From assembly GCA_026710655.1 (NCBI GenBank), contig JAPOQN010000013.1, positions 62,001 to 126,000 on the forward strand: a stretch of 64,000 nucleotides of DNA, given 5' to 3'. Below, one piece after another: positions 50,632-59,094 of the stretch (positions are counted from its first letter, which is position 1; each line of letters opens with the position of its first letter). This DNA is from Chloroflexota bacterium (lineage in GTDB: Bacteria > Chloroflexota > Dehalococcoidia > Tepidiformales > Tepidiformaceae). Both the position numbers and the translations under genes were made by a program. Under the pieces are notes generated by a model. It made no database searches, was not told the DNA's origin, and was given only the letters and a program-made list of their open reading frames with translations.

Positions 50632-50863
50632 AACGCCTGCTCCCTCGCTGGCCTGCTGCAGAGTGTACGGCGGCGCGAGCCCATCGCCCCGCCGTTCCGT
50701 AAAGGGAAACCCGCGATGGTTGCGATCGCCGAACGGATCGCAGAGAATCCCGTGCATCGCGCGAGAGCGGCCAGTGGGCCGCGCCCGCCAAGGGGGGACG
50801 GCGAGAGGGGCAGGGGCCGATTCCGCGCCGCGGCGCGAAGCCCTGCCGCTCCAGGTCACAGCT

Positions 50864-51814
50864 ATGACCCGTTACATCGTCCGCAGACTCGTTGCCGTCC
50901 CCTTCATGCTGCTGGGCATCTCCTTTTTCCTCTTCATGCTGCTCTACATCCGCCCGGGCAGCGCTGCCTTCGCCGCTATCGGTTCCGTGGGCGACGCCGA
51001 CCCGCGCGCCTTCGAGAACTTCGAGAAACGCTTCGGCCTCGATCGCCCCTGGTACGTGCAGTACGGAGACTGGCTCTGGGGCGCCCTTCAGGGAGACATG
51101 GGCGAACGCCTGACCCCGCCCCATGACGATGTGATGGGGGACATCATCGAGGTGCTCCCCAACACCCTTGAAATCGGCCTGCTGACGATCTTTATCTCTT
51201 CCGTCGTCGGAGTCTCCGTGGGGGTGTTGTCCGCCGTTCGCAGAAACAGCATCCTCGACTACGGCTTCCGAGGGATCACGATCATGGGGCTCTCCATCCC
51301 CAACTTCTGGTTGATGATCCTCGTGATCTACTTACCCGCGCTCTGGTGGGGATGGACGCCCGCCCGCCAATGGGTCGTCTTCACCGACGAGCCCATCTAC
51401 AACCTCTCCCTCGCAATCTGGCCGGCCATGACCCTTGGGCTCGCCAGCTCCGCCGGCATTGCGCGCTTCACCCGCACCTCCATGCTTGAGGTGCTCTTCT
51501 CCGACTACGTACGAACTGCCCGCGCCAAGGGCCTCCGTGATCGCAGGGTCATCTGGGGGCACGTCTTCCGCAACTCGCTCATCCCTGTGATCACGCTCCT
51601 CGGCCTCCAGCTTGGCGGAGTCCTTGGCGGCGTCGTCATCGCCGAGCAGCTCTTCACCGTCCCCGGCCTGGGTCGCCTCGCGCTCGAAGGTGTGACGGAT
51701 CAGGACTACCCGGTCGTGCTGGCCACGATCATGGTCTTCGCCTTCGTCTTCATCATCGTGACCCTCATTGTCGACATCCTGTACACGATCGTTGACCCAA
51801 GGATTCGGTACTAG
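50864..51814 (+). CDS. dppB: Dipeptide/oligopeptide ABC permease, DppB-like
   Basis: The 316-residue inner-membrane protein has about six helices, a typical long extracytoplasmic loop after helix 1 (RPGSAAFAAIGS...RFGLDRPWYVQYGDWLWGALQGDMG) and the EAA loop YVRTARAKGLRDRRVIWGHVFRNSLIPVITLLGLQLGG, which contacts the ATPase. The last PGLGRLALEGVTDQDYPVV and VDILYTIVDPRIRY are signature ends of DppB/OppB. It pairs with dppC two bases downstream. Start ATG 50864 is chosen because the first transmembrane helix begins at once. The matching ATPase gene lies elsewhere (23.7 kb). Confidence 0.92.
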   Translation: MTRYIVRRLVAVPFMLLGISFFLFMLLYIRPGSAAFAAIGSVGDADPRAFENFEKRFGLDRPWYVQYGDWLWGALQGDMGERLTPPHDDVMGDIIEVLPNTLEIGLLTIFISSVVGVSVGVLSAVRRNSILDYGFRGITIMGLSIPNFWLMILVIYLPALWWGWTPARQWVVFTDEPIYNLSLAIWPAMTLGLASSAGIARFTRTSMLEVLFSDYVRTARAKGLRDRRVIWGHVFRNSLIPVITLLGLQLGGVLGGVVIAEQLFTVPGLGRLALEGVTDQDYPVVLATIMVFAFVFIIVTLIVDILYTIVDPRIRY

Positions 51815-51816
51815 CC

Positions 51817-52782
51817 ATGTCACAGGAGCAGACAACCGCCCAGGAAGGCCAGGCCGCCGAAGCAGCCCTCGCGCTTGAGTACGCGATCCCGCCGCGGCAG
51901 CGGTTCAATCCGTTCAAGTGGGCGCGCCGGGAGCCGTTCGGCGCCTTCGGCCTTGTCCTCATCGGCCTCGTCGTCTTCCTTTCCCTGGCGGCGCCGGTGC
52001 TCCGCACCTCGCCCCCCAACGAGTTCGCGGTCGGACCTCCCCTTGCAGGGCCAAACGCCGACAACTGGTTCGGCACCACCGCGCGTGGCAAGGATGTCTG
52101 GTCGCGAGTCCTCTTCGCCGGGCGCATCTCCCTCAAGATCGGCATCGCCACCGTGCTCCTCGGCACGCTGGGCGGTACGCTCATCGCTCTCGTGTCTGCG
52201 TACGCGGGCGGCGCCGTTGACTTTGCCGTCGGCCGTATTGCGGACATGTTTATCTCGATCCCGGGCATCCTCATAGCACTTGTGCTGCACTCGTCCATCA
52301 GCGCCGATCTGCCCGATTTACCAGGACTCCAACGCCAGGAGTTGTACCTCGTCATCGCGATCTCCCTGTTCTTCATGCCCGGTACCTACCGGATCATGCG
52401 AGGCACCGTGCTCGAGTTGCGCGAGGCCACCTACGTCGAGGCGGCCCAGGTCGTCGGCTCGAGCAGTTTCCGCATCATGTGGCGGCACGTCGCCCCCAAC
52501 ATGTTCGGCCTCATGATCGTCATCACGAGCATCTCGCTTCCGGCCGCCATCCTCACCGAGGCCACCCTCAGCTTCCTCGGGCTGGGCGTTCCCATTGGCG
52601 GGCTCGATGCCGTGCCATCCTGGGGCGCCGACCTCTCCGGCAGCTCCCGCCGCTTCTTCAGCGTGGCTCCGTGGCTGGCGATCTTCCCCGGTCTCGCCCT
52701 CGCGATCACGGTCTTCGGCTTCAACATCTTCGGGGACTCGCTCCGCGACACCCTCGACCCACGGCTGAGGGGCCGCATCTAG
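51817..52782 (+). CDS. dppC: Dipeptide/oligopeptide ABC permease, DppC-like
   Basis: The 321-residue protein has a cytoplasmic start, a first helix in FGLVLIGLVVFLSLAAPVL, then the large NWFGTTARGKDVWSRVLFAGRISLKIG region typical of DppC/OppC, and the EAA loop EATYVEAAQVVGSSSFRIMWRHVAPNMFG. The end DSLRDTLDPRLRGRI is the family C terminus. It forms the membrane channel with dppB for peptide-like or other solute uptake. It is followed by a terminator, so the binding proteins downstream are transcribed separately. Confidence 0.92.
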   Translation: MSQEQTTAQEGQAAEAALALEYAIPPRQRFNPFKWARREPFGAFGLVLIGLVVFLSLAAPVLRTSPPNEFAVGPPLAGPNADNWFGTTARGKDVWSRVLFAGRISLKIGIATVLLGTLGGTLIALVSAYAGGAVDFAVGRIADMFISIPGILIALVLHSSISADLPDLPGLQRQELYLVIAISLFFMPGTYRIMRGTVLELREATYVEAAQVVGSSSFRIMWRHVAPNMFGLMIVITSISLPAAILTEATLSFLGLGVPIGGLDAVPSWGADLSGSSRRFFSVAPWLAIFPGLALAITVFGFNIFGDSLRDTLDPRLRGRI

Positions 52783-52813
52783 GCCGGCAGCGTCCTTTCC
52801 CCAGCCATCGAGA

Positions 52814-52841
52814 AGGCCCGCCCGCGAGGGCGGGCCTCTTT
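52814..52841 (+). terminator. Rho-independent terminator after dppC (GNRA-loop hairpin)
   Basis: Ten-pair stem AGGCCCGCCC / GGGCGGGCCT with GCGA loop, followed by CTTTAC. The GCGA loop is a GNRA tetraloop, which stabilises RNA hairpins. This hairpin family recurs after each of the four binding-protein genes. Confidence 0.85.
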
Positions 52842-52859
52842 ACTGTGGCGCTTTGCGCG

Positions 52860-52906
52860 ATTGCGTATACTGCGCGAATCCCAAATCCCGGGAGGGGATG
52901 GCGTTT
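52860..52906 (+). promoter_or_regulatory. Promoter/leader of binding-protein gene 1
   Basis: An extended -10 GCGTATACT (TATACT at 52866-52871) lies 41 bases before the ATG. Downstream, TCCC-AAATCC-CGGGA gives a short inverted repeat that runs into the Shine-Dalgarno GGGAGGGG. The same layout recurs before the other three genes. Confidence 0.75.
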
Positions 52907-54823
52907 ATGCGAGACAACGAGAACTATTGGAAGAGGCTCCGGCGCCGGCCGGTCAGCCGCCGCAGCTTCCTGGTGGGGAGCAGCGTAGCCGCAGTTGGCT
53001 CAGCCGCGATCCTCGCCGGCTGCGGTGACGACGATGACGACGACGACGGTGCAGCTGCCCCTGCGGCCACGCAGGCCGCCGCCCAGGAGCAGGCCGCTGC
53101 CGCCACCGAGGCTGCCGCCGAGGAGCAGGCCGCTGCCGCCACCGAGGCTGCTGCCACGCAGGCCGCCGCCCAGGAGGAGGCCCCCGACAGCAAGCGCGGC
53201 GGTACCCTGCTCAACTGGAAGACGGAAGAGGACGCGGGGCTCGACCCGGGCGTCTTCCACCTGAACAACCGCGAAATCCACAACGGCACGATGACGCAGC
53301 CGTACACCTATCAGGCCACGAAGAACCTCTTCGCCATGGACGGCATGGTTGGCTTCGAGCAGGTCGACCCCACCACCTTCGTGTGGAGCGTTCGCCCGGG
53401 CATGAAGTTCCACAACGGCGACCCCGTGGACGCCGAGGCCGTCGCCTTCAGCTTCGGCCGCCTCGAGAAGCTCTACCGTGCCCTCGACGGCACGCACACC
53501 ACCCGCACCGGCTACGCCTTCGTCGATAGCTTCGAGGCGACCGACGAGCTCACCGTGGCCGAGCACTGGGCCAGGCCCAACGCGGACGCTCCCGTGTACC
53601 GCGCGGCCCACTACTACTCGTTCCTGAACCCGCGCATCGTGGAGGAGCACGGCCACTTCGAGGGCTCCTATGAGGCCGCAGACGGGACGATCGAGGACGT
53701 CACCAGCGTGCAGGAGCTGCCCTTCGGTTCCGGCAGCGGTCCCTACACGATGACCAGGCGCGATGCGACTGGTACGCGCATCGAGCGCTGGCCGGACTAC
53801 CACAAGCACAGCCCCCCCGACGATGGCTTTGTCGAGGATGGGCCCTACATCGACGCGTGGGAGACGCGCGTTATCCCCGATGCGGTGGCAGCCAAGGCGG
53901 CCTTCCTCGCCGGCGACCTCGATGTCTTCACGAACGTCGACCCGCTTGAGGTTCCCGAATTCGAGAACCAGGACCATGTCAACATCGTTGAGATTACCGG
54001 GGACGGCGGGCTCTGCATGCAGGGCATGGACGGCGGCAAGTTCCACGACAAGCGCTCGCGGCAGGCCCTGCAGAAGTCGCTTGACTACGAGGGCTTCATC
54101 GCGGCCATCCGCCCGCTTGGCGGCCAGTACGCCGCCCCTATCTCCGACCTCATTCCGGCCTACCAGAAGCTGAGCCAGCAGGATCTGCAGGAGTGGTATC
54201 GCTTCGATCCCGCCGAGGCGCAGGCCCTCTGGCAGGCGGCGGACTTCGTCCACCCGGTGGAGAACATCAAGATCTTCCAGTCGACGGGCGCGCCCCTGCA
54301 GCACGAGATCAGTGACTTCCTGGCGCAGTCGATCGCGACCGCGCTGGGCCCGATCGGCGTCACGACCGAGGTTGAGGCTGTTGACGGCAACACGTGGGCG
54401 GCCCGTGCGGTCGACCGCAGCACCGACGTGAAGGACTGGGAGATTCTCAGCTACGGCACCGGCGATAGCAGTGGCACGGACGGAATCCCCAACAACGGCT
54501 TCCTCATCAACTACGACCCGCGAGCCTACGGCTTCAACGCGTTCAACCACTACGCCGAGTCGCCGCGACCCGAGATCGCCGAGGGCTCGAACACCATCAT
54601 CGAGATGCTGAACGCCCAGGAAGCCGAGACCGACCCCGAGGCCCGCGCCGTCCTCCTCACGGATGTGCAGCGCTGGATCCTCGACAACCACTGGTGCAAC
54701 TGGCGCCTGCCCGTCAGTTCGGTCTCGTACTTCGGCTTCAGCTCACGGCTCCAGGACCAGGGCGCCGCGGACTGGCTCAACGGATACAGCCTGCGTCGCG
54801 AGGCGATGTGGCTCCAGAGCTAG
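52907..54823 (+). CDS. Family-5 ABC substrate-binding lipoprotein, copy 1
   Basis: The 638-residue protein starts at ATG 52907. It has a Tat signal (SRRSFL at 17-22) followed by a lipobox ILAGC, so Cys39 is lipidated after folded export. A poly-Asp tract and a 12-residue Ala/Glu/Gln/Thr repeat (QAAAATEAAAEE) form a flexible linker, about 50 residues. The binding domain has WSVRPGMKFHNGDPVDAEAVAFSFGRL and GSGPYTMTRRDATG, GLCMQGMDGGKFHDKRSRQALQKSLDYEGF and FLINYDPRAYGFNAFNHYAESPR, the DppA/OppA fold. It binds its ligand outside and delivers it to the DppBC permease or another. It is the first of four tandem copies. Confidence 0.9.
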   Translation: MRDNENYWKRLRRRPVSRRSFLVGSSVAAVGSAAILAGCGDDDDDDDGAAAPAATQAAAQEQAAAATEAAAEEQAAAATEAAATQAAAQEEAPDSKRGGTLLNWKTEEDAGLDPGVFHLNNREIHNGTMTQPYTYQATKNLFAMDGMVGFEQVDPTTFVWSVRPGMKFHNGDPVDAEAVAFSFGRLEKLYRALDGTHTTRTGYAFVDSFEATDELTVAEHWARPNADAPVYRAAHYYSFLNPRIVEEHGHFEGSYEAADGTIEDVTSVQELPFGSGSGPYTMTRRDATGTRIERWPDYHKHSPPDDGFVEDGPYIDAWETRVIPDAVAAKAAFLAGDLDVFTNVDPLEVPEFENQDHVNIVEITGDGGLCMQGMDGGKFHDKRSRQALQKSLDYEGFIAAIRPLGGQYAAPISDLIPAYQKLSQQDLQEWYRFDPAEAQALWQAADFVHPVENIKIFQSTGAPLQHEISDFLAQSIATALGPIGVTTEVEAVDGNTWAARAVDRSTDVKDWEILSYGTGDSSGTDGIPNNGFLINYDPRAYGFNAFNHYAESPRPEIAEGSNTIIEMLNAQEAETDPEARAVLLTDVQRWILDNHWCNWRLPVSSVSYFGFSSRLQDQGAADWLNGYSLRREAMWLQS

Positions 54824-54864
54824 CCTCTCCGAACCCCGGGCGCTCCTAGAGCGCTCGACCAGAC

Positions 54865-54903
54865 AGCGAAGGGCCCGCCCGCGAGGGCGGGCCCTTCGCT
54901 TTT
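54865..54903 (+). terminator. Rho-independent terminator after binding-protein gene 1
   Basis: Sixteen perfect pairs (AGCGAAGGGCCCGCCC / GGGCGGGCCCTTCGCT), GCGA tetraloop, then a T run ending 54903. The strongest of the series; it isolates gene 1 from gene 2. Confidence 0.9.
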
Positions 54904-54911
54904 GCGTGGCC

Positions 54912-54962
54912 CGCAAATCCGTATACTTCGCGGAATGCCAAACTTTGGGAGGGAATTCGCGT
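54912..54962 (+). promoter_or_regulatory. Promoter/leader of binding-protein gene 2
   Basis: CCGTATACT with TATACT at 54922-54927, again 41 bases before the ATG. The leader has CCAAACTTTGG, a near-perfect inverted repeat that ends in the Shine-Dalgarno GGGAGGG. A good -35 is not clear. Confidence 0.75.
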
Positions 54963-56876
54963 ATGCGTGACAACGAAAACTACTGGAAGAGGCTCCGGCG
55001 CCGGCCGGTCAGCCGCCGAAGCTTCCTCGTCGGCAGCGGCGTGGCCGCCGCCGGCTCCGCCGCGATCCTCGCGGGCTGCGGCGATGACGACGATGACGAT
55101 GACACCGCGGCCCCCGCCGCGACCCAGGCGGCTGCACAGGAGCAGGCCGCTGCCGCCACCGAGGCTGCTGCCGACGAGCAAGCCGCCGCTGCCGACGAGG
55201 CCGCCGGCGACGAGCAGGCCGCTGCCGAGGAGGCGCCCGTCGACAGCAAGCGCGGCGGCACCCTGAAGCTCTGGAAGACGGAAGAGGACGCGGGCCTCGA
55301 CCCCGGTGTCTTCCACCTCAACAACACCGAGGTCATCTACTCCACGATGACCCAGCCCTACACCTACCAGCCCACCAAGAATGTGTTCGCCATGGACGGC
55401 ATGGTCGGCTTCGAGCAGGTCGACCCGACGACGTTCGTGTGGAGCATCCGCCCGGGCATGAAGTTCCACAACGGCGACCCCGTGGACGCCGAGGCCGTCG
55501 CCTTCAGCTTCGGCCGCCTGGAGAAGCTCTATCGCGCGCTCGATGGCACGCACACGACTCGCACCGGTTTTGCCTTCGTCGACAGCTTCGATGCGACGGA
55601 CGAGCTGACGGTGACGGAGAACTGGGCGCGCCCCAACGCGGACGCGCCGGTCTACCGCGCGCGCCACTACTACTCCTTCGTGAACCCCCGGATGGTGGAG
55701 GAGCACGGTCACTTCGAGGGCTCCTACGAGCATGCCGACGGCACGGTCGAGGACGTGTACAGCATCCAGGAGCTGCCGGCCGGCTCGGGCAGCGGCCCCT
55801 ACACGATGACCAGGCGGGATGCCACGGGCACGCGCGTCGAGCGCTGGCCCGACTACCACAAGCACACCCCCGCCGATGACGGCTTCGTCGAGGACGGACC
55901 GTACATCGACGCCTGGGAGACGCGCGTGATTCCCGACGCGGTGGCGGCCAAGGCCGCCTTCCTCGCCGGCGACCTCGACGTGTTCGCCTCCATCGACCCG
56001 CTGGAGCTTCCCGAGTTCGAGGGCCTGGACCACGTCAACGTGGTCGAGGTCCCCGCCGGTGGCCGCTCCTCGCAGGGCATGGACGGCGGCAAGTTCCACG
56101 ACAAGCGCTCGCGGCAGGCCCTGCAGAAGGCCTTCGACTACGAGGGCTTCATCGCGGCCATCCGCCCCCTCGGCGGCAAGCTCAACGCCCCTATCACCGA
56201 CCTGTTGCCGGCCTACCAGAAGCTGAGCCAGCAGGAGCTGGCACAGTGGTATCGCTTTGATCCCGCTGAGGCGCAGGCCCTCTGGCAGGCGGCGGACTTC
56301 GTCCACCCGGTGGAGAACATCAAGATCTTCCAGGCCACGGGCGCGCCGCTGCAGCACGAGATCAGCGACTTCATGGCGCAGTCGCTGGCCAAGGCGCTGG
56401 GACCGCTGGGCATCACCACCGAGGTTGAGGCGGTTGACTCGAATTCCTGGGCGGCCCGTGCGGTCGACCGCAGCACCGACGTGAAGGACTGGGAGATTCT
56501 CAGTTACGGCACGGGCGATGCTGGAGGCACGTCCGGCGTCCCCAACGACTCGCACCTCATCCATTACGACCCGCGGGCCTACGGCTTCAACGCGTTCAAC
56601 CACTACGCGGAGTCGCCTCGCCCCGAAATCGCCGCCGGCGCCGCCGAGATCATCGAGTTGCTGAACGCCCAGGAAGCGGAGACGGACCCCGAGGCCCGGG
56701 CCGAGCTCCTCACCGGTGTTCAGACCTGGATCCTCGACAACCACTGGTGCAACTGGGGCCTCCCCATCAGCACCGTGTCCTACTACGGCTTCAGCTCGAG
56801 GCTTCAGGACCAGGGTATCGACAACTGGCTCAACCACTACGACCGGCGCCGCGAGTCCATGTGGCTCCAGAGCTAA
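54963..56876 (+). CDS. Family-5 ABC substrate-binding lipoprotein, copy 2
   Basis: The 637-residue paralog of copy 1 starts at ATG 54963 and has the same Tat motif SRRSFL, lipobox ILAGC and poly-Asp tract. Its linker reads QAAAATEAAADEQAAAADEAAGDEQAAAEEAP, so the 12-residue repeat is diverged. The mature domain is near-identical to copy 1 through most of its length (for example GMKFHNGDPVDAEAVAFSFGRLEKLYRALDGTHTTRTGFAFVDSFDATDELT). Differences cluster in GGRSSQGMDGG and GVPNDSHLIHYDPR, the region around the ligand pocket entrance. Expression is independent. Confidence 0.9.
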   Translation: MRDNENYWKRLRRRPVSRRSFLVGSGVAAAGSAAILAGCGDDDDDDDTAAPAATQAAAQEQAAAATEAAADEQAAAADEAAGDEQAAAEEAPVDSKRGGTLKLWKTEEDAGLDPGVFHLNNTEVIYSTMTQPYTYQPTKNVFAMDGMVGFEQVDPTTFVWSIRPGMKFHNGDPVDAEAVAFSFGRLEKLYRALDGTHTTRTGFAFVDSFDATDELTVTENWARPNADAPVYRARHYYSFVNPRMVEEHGHFEGSYEHADGTVEDVYSIQELPAGSGSGPYTMTRRDATGTRVERWPDYHKHTPADDGFVEDGPYIDAWETRVIPDAVAAKAAFLAGDLDVFASIDPLELPEFEGLDHVNVVEVPAGGRSSQGMDGGKFHDKRSRQALQKAFDYEGFIAAIRPLGGKLNAPITDLLPAYQKLSQQELAQWYRFDPAEAQALWQAADFVHPVENIKIFQATGAPLQHEISDFMAQSLAKALGPLGITTEVEAVDSNSWAARAVDRSTDVKDWEILSYGTGDAGGTSGVPNDSHLIHYDPRAYGFNAFNHYAESPRPEIAAGAAEIIELLNAQEAETDPEARAELLTGVQTWILDNHWCNWGLPISTVSYYGFSSRLQDQGIDNWLNHYDRRRESMWLQS

Positions 56877-56922
56877 CCGTTCCGACCCACGGGCGCTCGT
56901 AGAGCCGCCCGGCCACGCAACG

Positions 56923-56950
56923 AAGGGCCCGCCCGCAAGGGCGGGCCTTT
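56923..56950 (+). terminator. Rho-independent terminator after binding-protein gene 2
   Basis: A 12-pair stem (one G-T) around AAGGGCCCGCCC / GGGCGGGCCTTT with GCAA tetraloop, then TTTG. Same hairpin family as after dppC. Confidence 0.82.
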
Positions 56951-56993
56951 GTGCGTGTCCCTCCTTTACAGGATCGCATTGCCCCCTTGCGCG

Positions 56994-57039
56994 TATGCGT
57001 ATACTGGGCGAATCCCAGAATTGGGGAGGGCTCTCCCGC
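56994..57039 (+). promoter_or_regulatory. Promoter/leader of binding-protein gene 3
   Basis: GCGTATACT with TATACT at 57000-57005, 40 bases before the ATG. The leader has CCCAGAATTGGGG, an inverted repeat (CCCA and TGGG), followed by Shine-Dalgarno GGGAGGG. Confidence 0.75.
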
Positions 57040-58953
57040 ATGCGTGACAACGAGAACTACTGGAAGAGGCTCCGGCGCAGGCCGGTTACCCGCCGCAGTT
57101 TCCTGGTGGGGAGTGGTGTAGCCGCAGCTGGCTCCGCTGCCATCCTCGCAGGCTGCGGCGACGACGATGACGACGACGAGGCAGCGCCCGCCGCCACCCA
57201 GGCCGCGGCCGCGACGGAGGCCGCCGAGGAACAGGCTGCCGCTGCGACCGAGGCCGCCGGCGACGATGAGCAGGCTGCCGCTGCCACCGAGGCTGCGGCC
57301 ACCCAGGCCGCCCAGGCGGACCCCGACGCGGACAAGCGCGGGGGCACCCTGAAGCTGTGGAAGACGGAGGAGGATGCGGGCCTCGACCCGGGCGTCTTCC
57401 ACGTGAACAACACTGAGGTCCTCTACTCCACGATGACCCAGCCCTACACCTACCAGCCGACCAAGAACCTCTTCGCCATGGACGGCATGGTCGGCTTCGA
57501 GCAGGTCGACCCCACCACCTTCGTGTGGAGCATCCGCCCGGGCATGAAGTTCCACAACGGCGACGCGGTGGATTCCGAGGCCGTGGCCTTCAGCTTTGGC
57601 CGCCTCGAGAAGCTCTACCGCGCGCTTGACGGCACGCACACGACGCGTACCGGCTTCGCCTTCGTCGACAGCTTCGAGCCCACCGACCCACTGACGGTGA
57701 CGGAGCACTGGGCGCGCCCGAACGCCGACGCGCCGGTGTACCGCGCCCGCCACTACTACTCCTTCCTCAACCCCCGCATGGTGGAGGAGCACGGCAAGTT
57801 CGAGGGCTCCTACGAGCACCCGGACGGAACTATTGAGGACATCTACAGCGTCCAGGAACTCCCGCACGGCTCCGGCAGCGGCCCCTACACGCTGGCCAAG
57901 CGCGATGCGACCGGAACGCGTGTCGAGCGCTGGCCCGACTACCACAAGCACACCCCGGCTGATGATGGCTTCGTCGAGGATGGACCCTACATCGACGCCT
58001 GGGAGACCCGAGTCATTCCCGACCAGGTCGCGGCCAAGGCCGCCTTCCTCGCGGGCGACCTCGACGTCTTCGCGGCAGTCGACCCGCTGGAGCTTCCCGA
58101 GTTCGAGGGCCTGGACCACGTCTCCGTGGTCGAGGTTCCTGCGGGAGGCTTTGCCGGGCAGGGCATGGATGGCGGCAAGTTCCACGACAAGCGCTCCCGG
58201 CAGGCGTTGCAGAAGGCTGTCGACTACGAGGGCTTTATCGCCGCCCTCCGTCCCTTCGGCGGCCAGTTTGCCGCCCCCATCAGCGACCTCCTGCCCGGAT
58301 ACCAGAAGCTCTCGCAGGAAGAGCTGGCGACCTGGTACCGCTACGACCCGGCGGAAGCTCGGGCCCTCTGGGCGGCCGCCGATTTCGAGGTACCCGTCGA
58401 GAAGATCAAGCTCTTCCAGTCGAGCAGTTCACCGCTGCAGTTCGAGATCAGCGACTACGTGGCCCAGTCCCTGGCGAAGGCGCTCGACATCGAGACCGAG
58501 GTCGAGGCGACTGACGCCAACACCTGGGCCGCTCGTGCGGTCGACCGGAACCAGGACGTGAAGGACTGGGAGCTTCTCAGTTACGGCACGGGCGACTCGG
58601 GCGGTACCAGCGGTGTCCCCAACGACACCCACCTCATCCACTACGACCCGCGGGCGTATGGCTTCAACGCCTTCAACCACTACATCGAGTCCCCTCGCAA
58701 GGAGATCGCCGCGGACGCCCAGGAGATCGCGGACATGCTCAACGCGCAGGAGGCCGAGACCGACGTCGAAGCCCGCGCCGCCCTCCTTACCGAGGTGCAG
58801 ACCTGGATCCTCGATCGTCACTGGTGCAACTGGAAGCTGCCCATCAGCCAGGTCTCCTACTTCGGCTTCAGCTCCCGGCTCCAGGACCAGGGCGTTGCCG
58901 ACTGGCAGAACTTCTACGACCGCCGCCGCGAGTCCATGTGGGTCCAGTCGTAA
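57040..58953 (+). CDS. Family-5 ABC substrate-binding lipoprotein, copy 3
   Basis: The 637-residue copy starts at ATG 57040, with TRRSFL as the Tat motif, ILAGC lipobox and poly-Asp followed by EAAPAATQAAAATEAAEEQ linker. The mature domain follows copies 1 and 2 up to about residue 480, then shows its own residues around KLFQSSSSPLQFEISDYVAQSLAKALDIETEVEATDANTWAARAVDRNQDVKDWEL. Ligand preference may thus differ in the C-terminal lobe. Independent promoter and terminator. Confidence 0.9.
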   Translation: MRDNENYWKRLRRRPVTRRSFLVGSGVAAAGSAAILAGCGDDDDDDEAAPAATQAAAATEAAEEQAAAATEAAGDDEQAAAATEAAATQAAQADPDADKRGGTLKLWKTEEDAGLDPGVFHVNNTEVLYSTMTQPYTYQPTKNLFAMDGMVGFEQVDPTTFVWSIRPGMKFHNGDAVDSEAVAFSFGRLEKLYRALDGTHTTRTGFAFVDSFEPTDPLTVTEHWARPNADAPVYRARHYYSFLNPRMVEEHGKFEGSYEHPDGTIEDIYSVQELPHGSGSGPYTLAKRDATGTRVERWPDYHKHTPADDGFVEDGPYIDAWETRVIPDQVAAKAAFLAGDLDVFAAVDPLELPEFEGLDHVSVVEVPAGGFAGQGMDGGKFHDKRSRQALQKAVDYEGFIAALRPFGGQFAAPISDLLPGYQKLSQEELATWYRYDPAEARALWAAADFEVPVEKIKLFQSSSSPLQFEISDYVAQSLAKALDIETEVEATDANTWAARAVDRNQDVKDWELLSYGTGDSGGTSGVPNDTHLIHYDPRAYGFNAFNHYIESPRKEIAADAQEIADMLNAQEAETDVEARAALLTEVQTWILDRHWCNWKLPISQVSYFGFSSRLQDQGVADWQNFYDRRRESMWVQS

Positions 58954-58997
58954 TCCTTCCGACCCCTGGGCGCCCTGCGCGCCCAACCAGCACAGTG

Positions 58998-59024
58998 AGG
59001 CCCGCCCGCAAGGGCGGGCCTTTT
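58998..59024 (+). terminator. Rho-independent terminator after binding-protein gene 3
   Basis: Ten-pair stem AGGCCCGCCC / GGGCGGGCCT with GCAA tetraloop, then TTTCTT. Fourth member of the hairpin family. Confidence 0.85.
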
Positions 59025-59047
59025 CTTGCCTGTCCTACCCTTATGAG

Positions 59048-59094
59048 CGTGCGTATACTGGGCCAATCCCACATTTGGGAAGGGGTCCGCCTTC
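59048..59094 (+). promoter_or_regulatory. Promoter/leader of binding-protein gene 4
   Basis: GCGTATACT with TATACT at 59054-59059, 41 bases before the ATG. The leader has CCCACATTTGGG, a perfect CCCA/TGGG inverted repeat, followed by GGGAAGGGG. Confidence 0.75.

Noticed and set aside
50632-50863. The 230-base gap before dppB as a riboswitch
   Set aside because: It has GC-rich short hairpins but no recognisable aptamer or clear terminator, so nothing is annotated there.
53080-53190. Short tandem DNA repeats that could suggest a CRISPR or satellite
   Set aside because: They encode the in-frame Ala/Glu linker of a lipoprotein, units abut without spacers, and the pattern recurs at the same place in each paralog.
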